The notes beneath the pieces are model-generated. The model was given only the letters and a program-made list of their open reading frames with translations. It did no database searches and was not told where the DNA came from. Below, in pieces: positions 48,803 to 61,095 of a DNA stretch of 64,000 bases (positions are counted from its first letter, which is position 1; each line of letters begins with the position of its first letter). The translations under genes were made by a program, and so were the position numbers. The stretch lies in NCBI GenBank assembly GCA_003952965.2, contig CM025856.1, positions 11,757,023-11,821,022 of the forward strand, given 5' to 3'. This stretch comes from Morella rubra (lineage: Eukaryota; Streptophyta; Magnoliopsida; Fagales; Myricaceae).

Positions 48803-49045
48803 TCATCCAATGATAGCATTATAGGAGGACTCCCATTTAAGAACCAAGAAATTCATGAAAATTGATGCTTTGCATGTATATTCTCCCATGGTGAATGGCA
48901 GTTTCATGGTTCCTAGGGCAAACACCTGATGGCCGGTGAATCCTATTAACCAAGTGCTTACGTTGGTGATCTCCCTCCCAAGCTTCATCTGGTCATATGC
49001 CGTTGCGTACAGGATGTCGGTGGAGCTCCCGGTATTAATGAGCAA
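48803..49045 (-). pseudogene. Aspartic protease of the gypsy element
   Basis: An open 80-codon frame with LINTGSSTDILY, LIGFTGHQ, GTMKLPFTMG and NFLVLKWESSYNAIIG matches the retropepsin-like domain of gypsy pol. The catalytic triad should be DTG or DSG; here it reads NTG, so the aspartate is lost. Confidence 0.82.
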
Positions 49046-49474
49046 CTATCACATCATCATGTGGATATCTGATTCCAGCCGTGTCTTTCGTTGTAAACGT
49101 GATGGGCTTCTCTTCATTTGACATCAAGCGTTGTGGTCCGTTACATCTTCGCGACGAGCAACTATCTTACATAAGCTTTCCTCGAGGATTTGGATGTTCC
49201 TTCAACAGGAAAACCTTCGGAGATGACCCTAATTTCCCCAACTGCTCTTTGTGAGGAACATCTTTCTTCCGGTCTTGCTCTCTGTCTCAGAACATCATCT
49301 TCTTGCCGGTTTCCCCGGGGTTCACTATCATTTCTTTGGTAAGGTCTGAAGTGTTGGTTTTCAGGTTCCCTCGCTTCTTGTCTAAATGGTCCTTTGACTT
49401 TGGCGGTGGTGAATCGTCAGAGACATCCCTATTGGATAAAAGCTTTTATTTGTTTCTTCAGGTGGATACATTCG

Positions 49475-50335
49475 TCAGTATCGTGGCCATGATCTCCATG
49501 GAAACGACAGAATTTCAAAGTTGTCTCGTTTACCTGGGTCTAATCTCATCTTGAGGGGCCATTGTACTTCGGGATCGTTCCGAATTTCCATGGGGATTCT
49601 TTCCGATAGGGCATTGAGGGGTGTAAATTGTAGCTTCGGCCGCTCAACTCGTGGTTCTGCTCTTTGGTCTTTCATTGTTGCTTGAGGTTTGACCGAGGTC
49701 ACCTCTTTCCTTTTTTTTTTTTTTTCCTGTCGTTCCTTCTTGATCGATCGCCTGTTTTTACGAGCTATCACCATGTCATCTGCATTCATGTACTTTTGTG
49801 CTTTTTCCATGAATTCTCCAAAAGTCTTGGGGGGCTTTTTTCCTAGGGAGAAGGAAAATCTTCCATTAGTTAGTCCTGCCACTATAATGGTGAGGACTAC
49901 TTTATCTTTGGGATCTTCTACATTCAATTTTTCTTGATTGAAATGCACCACATAATCTCGTAAGCTCTTGTCTTCCTTCTGTAGGGTGGAAAGGAGATGA
50001 ATCGCTAGTTTCTTTTGTTTCTTGCTCACAATGAAATGAGTAACGAAGGTTCGGTTGAGTTCTTTGAAACTTAAGATTGAATTCGGCTTTAATCTGCTAA
50101 ACCAAATACGGGCTGGTCTAGCCAATATAGTAGGAAACGTTTTGCATTTGATAGCGTCTTGTGTGTCCAACAGGTCCATTTGTGATCGGTATCCTTCCAA
50201 ATGATCCAGAGGATCGGTTGCTCCTGTATATTTATCAATAACAGGAATTCAAAATTTAGATGGTAGTCAAGTTTCCAAGATCCTTGCTGTAAATGGAGAC
50301 CCCAATCGGTGCATCATGCTTTTTAGGGAGCATTA
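49475..50335 (-). pseudogene. gag of the gypsy element
   Basis: The main frame (50200 to 49475) contains capsid-like words typical of plant Retrotrans_gag: FPTILARPARIWFSRLKPNS, FKELNRTFVTHF, LSTLQKEDKSLRDYVVHFNQ, then a basic region with KKERQEKKKKRKE. Just after it, FCRFHGDHGHDTDECIHLKK forms the zinc knuckle-like end common in Tat-type gag. The N-terminal part is cut off by solo LTR 2 and continues at 51590-51950. Confidence 0.85.
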
Positions 50336-51585
50336 TGTAAGTCCAAGGATTAAGGCAACCCAAGAGGGGGGTGAATCAGATTTCTAAATTTTTTCGCTTT
50401 TAACCCCCAAAGTCGTGTTTGCAAAGTAAAGACTAATTTAGCACAAGTATATAATGTGATAAGTAAATAAGTGCTAAATGTAAAGAGTAGGGATAGAGAA
50501 GCAAACACGTGATTTTTAGGTGGTTCGGCAAACCCACCTACATCCACCCCTCAAGCTCCTTTACCGAGCCTTGAGGTTTTCCCACTATCTTCTAAATAGT
50601 GTACACTCTAGCTTCCGGGTGCTAGAGAACCTTACAAGTGCTTTCCGGCTCAACACTCAAACCCAAGTGATTTTTGGGCTCACCACTCACAACCAACCAA
50701 GCTTGAGATATACCCTCTCTAAGCTTCTTCTTTAGTGAACAACCTCACTAAAGGAATCACCTCTTTTGAATATGAAGATACAAGAATAAACTCTCTCAAA
50801 GAGTGGATATGAAAATGAAAAGCTCTATCTCTTTGATTCACACAATGACAAGGATGTGAAAATGTAATTTGTGTGAATGATATAAGAAATATGGAATAAG
50901 AAGGTTTAAGATATTTCTCAAGCTATGTAAAATGATATGTGGTCGTTCTCTTATTTTTGAGACAATAGGAAGGTCTTTATATAGGCCACATGAGAAAAGT
51001 AGCCGTTTCTAACCGTTGGGAATTTTATCATTGTACCGGTCGATCGCTTCAAGTTACCGTTACCAACGGTCACAATGTCAGAACTCAACGGATCTATTTC
51101 AAAAATAGACCGGTCGACCGCTATACCAAGCGGTCGAAGGCCGGTTGACCGCTTTACCAGCCGGTCAACCTCCTCAACTTAAGCACATGATCCGTTCATT
51201 TAAAACCACGTTTTGACCATTTTGAAACACCCAATTTTAAAACTAACTTCCCATAAGTATATAAAAGGTTTGGGAGTTGATTGGGGTGTTTTGAAACCAT
51301 TAAAAAAATTTGATCTTTCAAACAAGAGGTAAAACGGTTTATGCACGTTTTGAAAGATATGCAAGTGTGTGATTCAAATCCTTGTCAAAAGTGAAACTAA
51401 GAGTTACAAGGTTATACCCTATGGTCTTGAATCTTCACTTTTGAGCTCCTTGCATCTTCTTGATCTTCAATCTTCATGTCTTTGGCTCTTTGATAAAAAT
51501 GTCTTTGTCTTTGAAGATGTCCATTTTGTAAACTTAATCCATTTATTGAAATCATCAAAATATCGATTGTGAACAAAAGCCAACA
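50336..51585 (-). mobile_element. Copia-type solo LTR 2, inside gypsy gag
   Basis: 1,250 bp, TG...CA (plus ends TGTAAGTCCAAGG and AAAGCCAACA), with flanks CATTA and CATTG as a one-mismatch 5-bp duplication. It is the same family as 44074-45436 in opposite orientation. It carries several CGGTCGACCG-like words (about 51050-51180) and the LTR-like end CACCCCCCTCTTGGGTTGCC on the minus strand. No internal region or partner LTR adjoins it. Confidence 0.77.
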
Positions 51586-51589
51586 CATT

Positions 51590-51965
51590 GTAGCAGCTTG
51601 TCCACCTTTTGCCTCATTCTTCCTAACTCGGCTAGGACTTCTTCCAGCTTCGCATTGACTCTTCTGGCTCTTCCATTTTGCCCTGGACAGGTGACAGAGA
51701 GCCTCTTTTGTAATGTGGTCTATGTAATTCTTCATCACGTCATCTCTGTACTGACGCTTCTCCCCGTTGTCTGTTATTCTGATTTGGCTCCGGGTTAGTG
51801 ACAGTACGAGACTCACTGTGTACACTTTAATCCACTCCTTCAATTCTTATTGAAGGCGTTTCTGGAGGATGTTTCAGAAGGGGTTCCGTGCGTTTCCCCC
51901 AGCTTTTCCTTTACCTTTATTCTTTGTGTTTGCCATAAACCTTTTATCACAAGAACTAAAGCGTT
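51590..51965 (-). pseudogene. Start of gag / leader of the gypsy element
   Basis: Minus-strand sequence between the PBS and solo LTR 2. It includes the basic frame KNYIDHITKEALCHLSRAKW and a charged stretch with RSPSRVRKNEAKGGQ, likely the gag N-terminus. It is interrupted by solo LTR 2. Confidence 0.55.
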
Positions 51966-51983
51966 CCCACAGACGGCGCCAAC
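51966..51983 (-). other. Primer-binding site of the gypsy element
   Basis: Minus strand TGGCGCCGTCTGTGGGA starts two bases from the 5' LTR end. TGGCGCC-type sites are usual in Tat-lineage elements. The primer tRNA was not determined. Confidence 0.7.
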
Positions 51984-53776
51984 TGACGAATCAATTGATT
52001 TATAGGAAACACCTCGGAGTAAATGCGTCTTGATCTTCATGTAATTCCTTCTGTAAAATAACAAATATGACCTGGACACCAAGGTAAGGCACCTCTGATG
52101 CTAAAGTTGGTAATTTGGTATATTAATTTCTCTATTAAATTTCTCCAAAATCATTTACCTTTCCTTTTCATGGTATCTTGCTTTTACTTTCCCTCATGTC
52201 CTCACGTTTCCCTTTTTCGAGGAACTTTGATCCCTCTTTCCATCGTGCTACGTGATACGTTTCACAGTAGAAAGTTCATCTTTTATTGTGGGGAACGTCG
52301 GGATCTTGGGGATGCAACACACTATAAGTTGGCTTATTGAAAGAAAAGATAAACCGTGCATAATTGAAACATAATAGAGAGAGGAGAAAGAGTTAGGAGA
52401 GATAGAGATTTAAGTAGTTCGTCTAAAAGACCCACATCCACTGTAAAAGCCCTATATGACTATGTTTTGTATTATAAATCCATACAGATTACAAAGTTGA
52501 AGTCTCTATTTATAAATACATTACAAAGTATGATAGGAGAATATTCTTATATTTAAAATTTGAATATTTGAATCCTTATAACGATATCAAATATTTGATA
52601 TCGTCATAACCATAATATTATATCAAAGATAAACTGCGCATAATTGAAACATAATGGAGAGAGGAGAAAGAGTTAGGAGAAATAGAGATTTAAGTGGTTC
52701 AGTCTAGAAGACTTACATCCACTATAAAAGCCCTATATGGCTGTGTTTTGTATTATAAATCCATATAGATTACAAAGTTGAAGTATCTATTTATAAATAC
52801 ATTACAAAGCATGATAGGAGAATATTCTTATATTTAATATTTGAATATTTGATATCGTTGATATGATATTATCTCTAACATCCCCTCTCAAACACAAGAT
52901 TGAGAATTTTTAAATTTTGTGTTTGAAAAACGAAACTGTGAGTAATCTGACTTTGAATAATAATAAGCACATGATCATTGAGAAGTGGACCGGGCAAAAC
53001 AACAATAGCCAACGGACCAAGTTGTGTCTTTAACAACAATAGACAAACAACCAAATATAGCCAAAAATGACTTCTTCTTTTCTTTTTCTTTTTTTTTTCT
53101 CTTTTTTTTTTTCTCGTTTCCCTCTTTTTTTCTTCTTCTTCTAATACTCACCTCGAACAATAGAAATCCGTTGGACAAAGGAAGGATCTGAAAGTAATGT
53201 GTCAGATTTGAGACATAGAGACTTGCCGGAATGCTCATTGAAAGTGCAAGATGCGGAAGCTTGGAGTCGCTAGATCCAACTTAGGCTACAGGATCACAGG
53301 CTCTAATACCATGAAAGAAAAGATAAACCGTGCATAATTAAAACATAATGGAGGGAAAAGAAAGAGTTAGGGGAGATATACATTTAAGTGATTCGGTCTA
53401 GAATACCTATATCCACTGTAAAAGCCCTCTGTGGTTGTGTTTTGTATTATAAATCCATACAGATTACAAAGTTGAAGTCTCTATTTATAAATACATTACA
53501 AAGCATGATAGAAGAATATTCTTGTATTTAAAATTTGAATATTTGAATCTTGATAACGATATCAAATATTTGATATCGTCATAACCATAATATTATATCA
53601 AATCTTGATATGATATTATCTCTAACACTTATAACTGTTTACACGCGTGTCGTGGTTTTCCTTTCTTTTGGGCTTGGTGCGATACGGGCCTTTCATCATC
53701 TTTGGGCTTTTTGTATCATCATATTCGTTCGGCCCAAATTGATTTGGGCTGGACAGATTTAGTTTTGGTATCATCA
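51984..53776 (-). repeat. 5' LTR of the gypsy element, split by a TRIM
   Basis: Pieces 51984-52337 and 53633-53776 match 33765-34271 in order; the TRIM at 52338-53627 with its CTTAT duplication separates them. Without the insert the LTR is 498 bp. Confidence 0.9.
52338..53627 (-). mobile_element. TRIM-like non-autonomous LTR element with three LTRs
   Basis: Flanked by CTTAT (52333-52337 and 53628-53632). Minus orientation: LTR (53312-53627, 316 bp, TGTTAGAG...CTTTCA), PBS TGGTATTAGAGCC exactly adjoining (53299-53311), a non-coding interior of about 400 bp with a poly-pyrimidine tract, a purine tract TTGAGAGGGGA, LTR (about 52626-52880), then a further truncated LTR (52338-52625). The PBS is of the Copia/TRIM type. 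No protein is encoded. Confidence 0.82.
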
Positions 53777-54092
53777 GCTCTAAATAATTTTTTTAAGTGA
53801 AATATGTGTAATAGTGAATTACATTAGGTACTAGATTTGAATTGTGGAGAATTCTGTTGGGTGATTGAAATGTTCTCGCTTTTGTGCTTTGTATTTTAGC
53901 TTTTGTTGATATTGAGAATTTTCCAGTTTGGCTTTTGACATCTTGCTATAACCATGCATGTGATTTTTGTCATTTTTAAAATGTTCCTGGATAATTGCAG
54001 TGATTTTTATAGACCGCAACTTCACATCTTTGAAGTTTTGTCTCACTCTTGGACATTTTTCTCCATTTAGCGTGCACTTCTGAAAAGATAAC

Positions 54093-57000
54093 ATGGAGGA
54101 CAAGTGTGCAATCAAGAACGATGTTACTGAAGTATTACTTGGTCCTTTGAACTCTTTTTTTCTGTCTCTTCTTCTCAAATTCAATTGTGCTAATGGTAAG
54201 TTTTGGCTTCTGCAGTTGATAGGAAGTACCCCGATGGTATATCTCAACCAGATTGTAGATGGTTGTGTAGCCCGTATTGCTGTCAAACTTGAGATGATGC
54301 AACCCTGTTCTAGTATCAAAGACAGGCATGCATAAATCTTGCAGTTGTTTGTATTGATTATTTCTTGGTTAATATTAGAGCTATTTAGCAATTAAAGATA
54401 TCTTTGAGAATCTCTGGTTGAGACTAATGCATGCAGCTATAATTTTTTCCTGTAGAATTGCATATAGTATGATTAAAGATGCAGAAGAGCAGGGTCTGAT
54501 AACTCCGGGGAAGGTCAGTGTTCAAATTCCTCTTATCTAGAGATGTTTCTAAATTGGTCACACAGAGTCTATTTCCCCCCTCTTCCTCTAAAAGTATTGA
54601 ATAGAAATCCACGCTTCCCCTTAAATTGCCATTTAGATGACGGAAGCTGTATAGCTTTTGTTTGTACAAGTTCCAATATGAATCCTATATATATTTTTAC
54701 CACCTCTGGGGTAATGTTAATCCTCATTACTGTTTAAACAGTTGGACTACAAATATTTTTGAGGATGTCTATGAGGGATATTGTCATTTTGCTACACATG
54801 TTGGCCATATTGTGAACCAGTTGAACTAACAATTTTCACTCTTGGAATGTTTGGATGATTGCAAGACTGTCCTCATTGAGCCTACTGGAGGTAACACTGG
54901 CATTGGGTTGGCATCCATTGCAGCAGTCAAGGGTTACAAACTGATACTTACCATACCGGCTTCATTTAGTCTCGAGAGAAGAATTGTGTCCCTAGCATTT
55001 GGAGCTGAGTTGTACCTTACAGATCCTGCCAAGGACATTCATGGTGCTTTTGAGAAGGCCAATGAACTATTAACTAAAATACCTAACAGTCATATGTTTC
55101 ATCAATTTGGAAATCCATTAACCCGAAGGTATTTCTTTTCTGTATTTGTGGTGTTGATCAATGGTTGAAACACTTAATTGATGGTTCTGTCAATCTTTGT
55201 TTAGACACATTATGAAACAACTGGCCCTGAAATATGGAGAGATTCAGGAGGGAAAGTTGATGCTCTGGTTGCAGCAGTAGGGACTGGGGGTACCATAACT
55301 GGTGCAGGGAATTTTCTCAAGGAAAAAAACCCAGCAATCAAGGTTGACTTGGTTGTGTGTGAGAGAAAGAGAGATAAACAGCACATATACCTTCTTTGTG
55401 TTAGTAACGGTGTGCTTTTCTTTGCTTGTGTTCAGGTGTATGGGGTAGAACCAGCTGAAAGTGCAGTATTGAATGGAGGACAGCCTGGTCAGTACTAACA
55501 TTTTTGTATCTGCTATAGATTCTCACTCTTTCCTGATTCCCTGTGTATATATATGTGGAATAAAAAGTGCCACATTACCAAGTTTCAATAGAATTGAAAA
55601 CGTCTATCTCCTAGAATATAGCAATATCAGATATTACGTGGTGTGAAAATATTTCTAAAAACGTCTATCTATCATTCACTGCTCTCAATTACTGTCTAAT
55701 AGAAATTCTTAACGGCAAAATATCGTGCATATATGGTGATCCCAAAATCATATTTCTAAAAATTGGGGAATCTAATTTTGGTTAGCTCAAAGATATGCTT
55801 TGTTCAACTCTAGCTTGAGCTCAGCAAACTGCTTGGGTAGAGATTAGTTTCACTTGAATTTGCTAGAACAAATTATTGGACAACAAGTAGGGGAAACAAA
55901 TTATACTGCACAGCTCACTTTTTCGTCTAAAGGCTAGAGTGTCCTATTTGTAAACAATAAGATTATACTTCCTGCTGCTATAAATCTGTTCCACAAAAGC
56001 TCAAATCCTCATAATTTCAGAATTTACCTGTTCTTTGAACTAGAATGGCTGGGTACCCATTATGGCTTCATTTAAAGTGATGTAAACTTTAGAATTCTTT
56101 TTGTTAGCTGGAGATAGAAGTCTTATCGTTTCAACAGTTCAAATATGTTGTTGAATTGGTTTCATAAATTTCAGATTAATTCTATTGATGTGTGATATTT
56201 AGAAGAACGTACGGATTCTTTCCTGTCCATTCATTTCTGAATGACGGGTCTCTAACTGTATGCATTACATGCATGCACATCTCATAGGCATTCATCTGAT
56301 CCAAGGAATTGGTGCTGGAATGATCCCTCCTCTTCTGGATGTCAACCTGCTTGATGAAGTTATACCAGTGAGCTCGAAACAATTTTATTGTCCTTCACTG
56401 GATTAATTCTCCTTTGAAATTATCTGCTTCTGGCATGGTTCTGTAAACTATGGTAGCATTATTAATTGAAAATCCGGCAGGGACATAGTAATAATGCATA
56501 ATTTTAATGGGATATGCAAGTAAAATGGTCTTGCAATGAAGGTATAAGACATGTCACGTTTTTTGGACTTTATTCAATCATTGTGCTTAGTCAATTTTGG
56601 AAGTTAATTAGGCTCCACCAATGGAGATTTAAGACTTGGTTCGTTAAATAAGGAGTTTCTTGTATTTTAATCTGTCTTCTTGGGCTATTTGTTCTTAGTT
56701 TAGTTTAGTTCCAGTCTTTCATTTCAGCTGTTCTTCGTCTAAGGCACATCATTCAGATATTGTGAGGCAGCTTTAGGAAAAGAAATATAAATGTCTCAAC
56801 ATATTAGAGTCTTGCTATAATGAGAACTTACTGGTTCTTTCAGTCTATTTGTACCAATCCTGCCTGGTTCTAAATGTTACCTAATATTTTGAAAATTTTT
56901 CTACAAGACTTTCTTTATCATTGTAATTAGTGTCTCTATTTGTTCTGTTAAGCGAGACTTGGAAAAGAAAATATCTGTTTCCATAAAAACTGTGTTACTC

Positions 57001-60000
57001 TCCCAAAAGAACAGTACTTGATATCTGCATTTTAATATTCAATAATGTAAATGCCTTTTTGAGAACAGTAAACAATGCTTGTACGTTGACAAGAAAGCGT
57101 GTACTGTGATGTCAGTTTTGGCGAATACCAGAGGTTCAATTGAAAAACCTGGTTTGAACCCAAACAACACTCCAGGGAGTAAATATGGTTTATCCCTAAT
57201 TAAGAAGAAAAATCACTCTGGACTATCTGATGCCAACCAAAATTAACTAAGAAAAAAACCTAAAGAAAAGGTTATTCGAACACGGGCAATCCTTGTTGCT
57301 TGAATATGACTATCTTGTTGTAATATTTTATATAATCCAACTTAGACCCGTTCCGTGCGGTATTCACCTCAGCCTCTAAGAGTCTTCTCATGGACTCTTT
57401 GGCGAACAAACTCGTTTTCAATACCAGGCAGCCAAACTTCTTCAGCACTTTGAAGGTAAGGACTTTCGTTAAATGTTTAGTGACCAATATAATACATCTT
57501 ATGTTAGGCCACTTTGGCTTCCGTACCGAGTGAATCCATCATATTACGTTATTGAGGCGGGCTTTGGCATTCCCATGAAATGTACAAACAGAAGTTGGAA
57601 AACCTTGTGATAGTTTTATATGATGCTTGAAGTGCACTTATATTTATGACTGGAGACCTTTCAGCAGAATTTTTAGGTTATGTACTTTTTTTATGGAACT
57701 TATTGAGGTGTAGCGACAAGTCCGCATACTATTGTTTACTTGCAATATCTCTGATCTATTCTTGTTTAATTGCAATGTTTCTGATCTATAATTTGTCTGC
57801 GCCTGGATGTACTTCCAATGACTCATGATGTAGTTGGTAAGTTTTTCAGGTATCAAGTGAGGAAGCTATTGAAACTGCTAAGCTGCTTGCCTTGAAAGAA
57901 GGTTTATTGGTATGCTTGACTTTGAGAGTTATCTAGGCTTTTAAAGCCATACATCAGTTTTAGGGTCTTCAAAAAACCGTTTCTTGCTTATAATTTATAG
58001 TGCACCTCCATCTCTGAACCTCACGAATGATATTTGTCCAATGAACTGGCCTTAAGTCAAGCTGACTCTACAATTTATGTTTATGGCTTAGACAACAAAG
58101 AAGATAAGTAATGATCTCTTTGAGGATAAAAAATCACACATGGGTAAAAATTTCATCTATACAGGGACTGAACCTTAAGAACCAAGATCAAGAGGAAGAT
58201 AGGATATTGGATATTTGTGTATGGCCATTCAGATTCAGCTTTTCAAACCAAAGTCGAATCATAAAGATTGAACTAGGGAATCTCAAAAATCTGGTTTAGA
58301 CCTATTAACACCTAGAGAGGAATGATGCAGGAGCATAATCTGCATTTCCAATGAATTAAAACTAAATTTTGAATTTTACGAAGCATTATAAGGCGTGCGA
58401 TATATCATTGGAAAGCTCTACGCCTCTAGTTTCAAACGCACTTAACCTCGAGCCATTTAAAGATTCCTAGAAAGTTATGTCATTTTTACTACAGGTCGTC
58501 GGGACTGGCAGCAAACAACGAATTTCAAGTGCATTTAATTTCTTTTGTGTTGGGAATTGTCTAGACTTTATTATCTCGTTTTGATGCAGATCGGGATCCG
58601 CAAGACTTGGCAAAGTCCAAAAAAGTATTTAGCCAAGGGTAGAGGATAGTCCTGGGATGCCACTCAACCAATTTCTCAAAGGAGGGGCCACTCCTTGTTT
58701 TTAACTCTTCATCTTGAGATATGCTTATCTTTTCAAATTTTGAAAGACTCTTTAATCTCTTGAACACATGACCAAACTTAAAATACAACTCAATTTGAAT
58801 TTAAAATTTGACACCAACATTCAAAACATTAACATAACAAAAACTAGTTTTATTGCAATGCATATTGTTTATGGTAAATATCATTGAACAAGAAGGACCA
58901 GTATCATGTATGAAGTGTAGTAGTAACAAGAATTGAAAACAATAAATTCTGAAGACCAAATTTTAAGAAATTGTAACGATAAGTTTCTTGGATGGATTAG
59001 TATATACTTTTACAGGAGGAAAAAATTGCAATGGATTAATAAGAAAAGTAAAGAGGGGGTTGCTAGGGCATAGAATAAAGGCTAATGTAGTCCCGCAAGC
59101 TGCCTTTAAAATCCAAATATTTAAGTAGTTCTACAGGCATCATGTCACCTTGAGAAACATTTTATGTGATTTCTTTTGTCGCAGATACTTTTATACTCTA
59201 TTTATGGGCTGAATGTCTTTTGCAGGTGGGAATTTCTTCTGGTGCTGCAGCTGCAGCTGCAATAAAGTTGGCTAAAAGGCCAGAAAATGCTGGAAAACTC
59301 CTTGTTGTAAGTCTAATTGCCTTTTTTCAGATAGCTAGCTAGAGCGTCGTCTGCCTCATGTTATATATCTATATATATAATTATGATGTTTTAGTTAGGT
59401 TGCTTTAGTTTCAGAAATTGTATCAGGAGCCCTCTAAATATCTTTCAGGATAACTTTTTATTCCATATGGACTGTACTTTACCTACCATTGGATTGAACT
59501 TCCAAGCATTTATTTTATTGATGTTGATCGATCTTAAGGATGAGAACTCAGAAATCTTTTGAGATCTTCTCCATATTCTCTCCATTCCCAGTATCCCTTC
59601 TCAACCTCGTGCATGTATAACCTTTCGCTTTCATCTTGAGACACAAAGACACAACAGAGGAATGCATAGACATGTATGTTTTACCCTGACTTTGTTTCTA
59701 ACACCCTATTACCAGTCATCTGTGCCTTAAATATCATCTCTCATTTCCTTCTATTTCGCTTCTATCAAGTTCAAGCAATTGTGTGGCCTCATCTCTCCCC
59801 TTTGCTGACCTTTTTAATACAAAGGCCGGAATAACAGTTTTTTTATCATACCACTAGTCTGATAATTTCAGATCAACTTTGCAGGTACTCATACTTCAAG
59901 GGATGCCCATTGATGGGTTGGTATGAGTTATGATGGGTTGGTAGTGCATTGTGTTTAATATAGTCTTCTTTGTTCTAATTGGTGATGCAAGGTTGATATC

Positions 60001-60633
60001 TAGCGCAAAGTTAGTTTGGACTCTAGAACAAGGCATGTTTTTGTTTTGCAAAAGTATTCTAAAATACAATGAATACAACAAATTCACAAAACGAACATCC
60101 AAAACATCAAAAAATCCTACACAAGCATAAATATTTTTAACACAAACTTTAATAACTTTTCACACAAACTCCAATACCTTTTTTTTAAAAAAAAAAAAAA
60201 TTCTAACAAATTAAATTTTCATTCTCCAAACTTTTTTACCAAACTCTATACTTTTTTATTAAAAAATTACATCAAATTATCTCTCTCTACACTTTTTACA
60301 AACTTCAATAAAAATTAATATCTTTAAAACTTTTCACAAATTTTACACAAAAACCTATAAAACTATAATCTACACATAAATATTCACAATTCTATAAAAA
60401 AAAATCCTAAAAATCTTACAATTTTTTATAAAACAACATCCCTTTGGGGTTATTGAGTGCACAGATGGCTTCGAGCTTTTTACTTGTCCGCCCGTAATAC
60501 TGATTTCCTATTAACCATACTAGTCTATTTCATTTGTGTGCAGGCGGTTTTGCCAAGCTGTGGAGAGCGTTATCTGTCTTCTGTACTATTTGATTCCATT
60601 AGGCATGAGGCAGAAAACATGACTTTTACCTGA
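54093..60633 (+). CDS. Cysteine synthase / beta-cyanoalanine synthase-like gene, copy B (frameshift in exon 4)
   Basis: Ten exons: 54093-54131, 54216-54325, 54456-54513, 54866-55128, 55205-55342, 55436-55487, 56288-56367, 57850-57909, 59226-59306, 60544-60633. The protein plan is that of copy A: CSSIKD (PLP lysine), TGGNTG, GTGGT, GISSGA. Exon 4 has 263 bases where copy A has 264 (CCATTAACC against CCAGTTAACC). The frame is lost near residue 153 and ends in exon 5, giving about 180 residues. Exon 7 is full length here, unlike in copy A, and reads [12 protein letters not shown], where family members usually have GPH. The last exon reads LPSCGERYL, also unusual beside the common FPSGGERYL. Intron 2 starts with GC as in copy A. 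It is intact apart from the one base, so it may be a recent pseudogene or carry a consensus error. Confidence 0.84.
57293..57565. mobile_element. 273-bp insert in intron 7 of copy B
   Basis: Absent from copy A, where GGGCAACCATG is continuous. Flanks GGCAATCC (57285-57292) and GGCATTCC (57566-57573) look like a one-mismatch 8-bp target duplication. A short minus frame is present but no family is recognised. Confidence 0.55.
60060..60440. mobile_element. AT-rich MITE in intron 9 of copy B
   Basis: Counterpart of the insert at 30050-30450 with the same position and ends, differing by a few indels. It confirms insertion before the duplication. Confidence 0.6.
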
Positions 60634-61085
60634 GGTGTTACGGAATATCACAAGTGCCTATCTGTGCGCGTTGCAATCCCTAGATACCAGAAATAAGGAT
60701 CGATATGGACTATTTGAATGAATTTTTTATATTTATTGAATGAAAAATGATGATTTGATGGAGAGAAAATTTTAAAGAGTTATTTTATTAGGGTGAAAAT
60801 TTTGAAATTTTTGCTCTCAAACACAAATAGCCTCATTATGGAAGTATCAAAGCCCAATGGAATCATAATTGCAACTGGGTAGCATGTACTAGAAAACTCT
60901 CAGGAAGTCGCATACGTCGTTGGACAGTCAAATCCAAGGGAGAAAATGTGCAAAAATGGGTTTTGTTTTGGAAGGATTACATGTACAAATAACACGTTGT
61001 GCGGCCTGGTGTTATTTATAGGCCATCATATGGCACGGTTCTATTGCACCCATTCGGACAATCACCGGTCTCCTAATTAAGGAAT
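60634..61085. other. 3' flank of copy B, first part
   Basis: Matches 30641-31110 downstream of copy A with small differences. No gene seen. Confidence 0.6.
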
Positions 61086-61095
61086 ATGTTGTAAC

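Larger units (their letters stand above)
33765..53776 (-). mobile_element. Tat-like Ty3/gypsy LTR retrotransposon with nested insertions
   Basis: Two LTRs begin TGACGAATCAATTG and end GTATCATCA on the plus strand. They are flanked by a perfect 5-bp duplication GCTCT (33760-33764 and 53777-53781). A PBS-type TGGCGCCG lies next to the right LTR and a purine tract GGGGGACTC next to the left LTR, so the element reads right to left. Order: 5' LTR, gag, protease, RT, RNase H, integrase, tandem repeats, antisense ORF, F-box-like frames, 3' LTR. Many stops and motif losses make it non-autonomous now. Gene order, the CxFHxDHGH gag knuckle, the antisense ORF and the repeat-rich 3' region fit the Tat lineage. 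Nested inside are a hAT element, two Copia-type solo LTRs and a TRIM. Confidence 0.9.
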
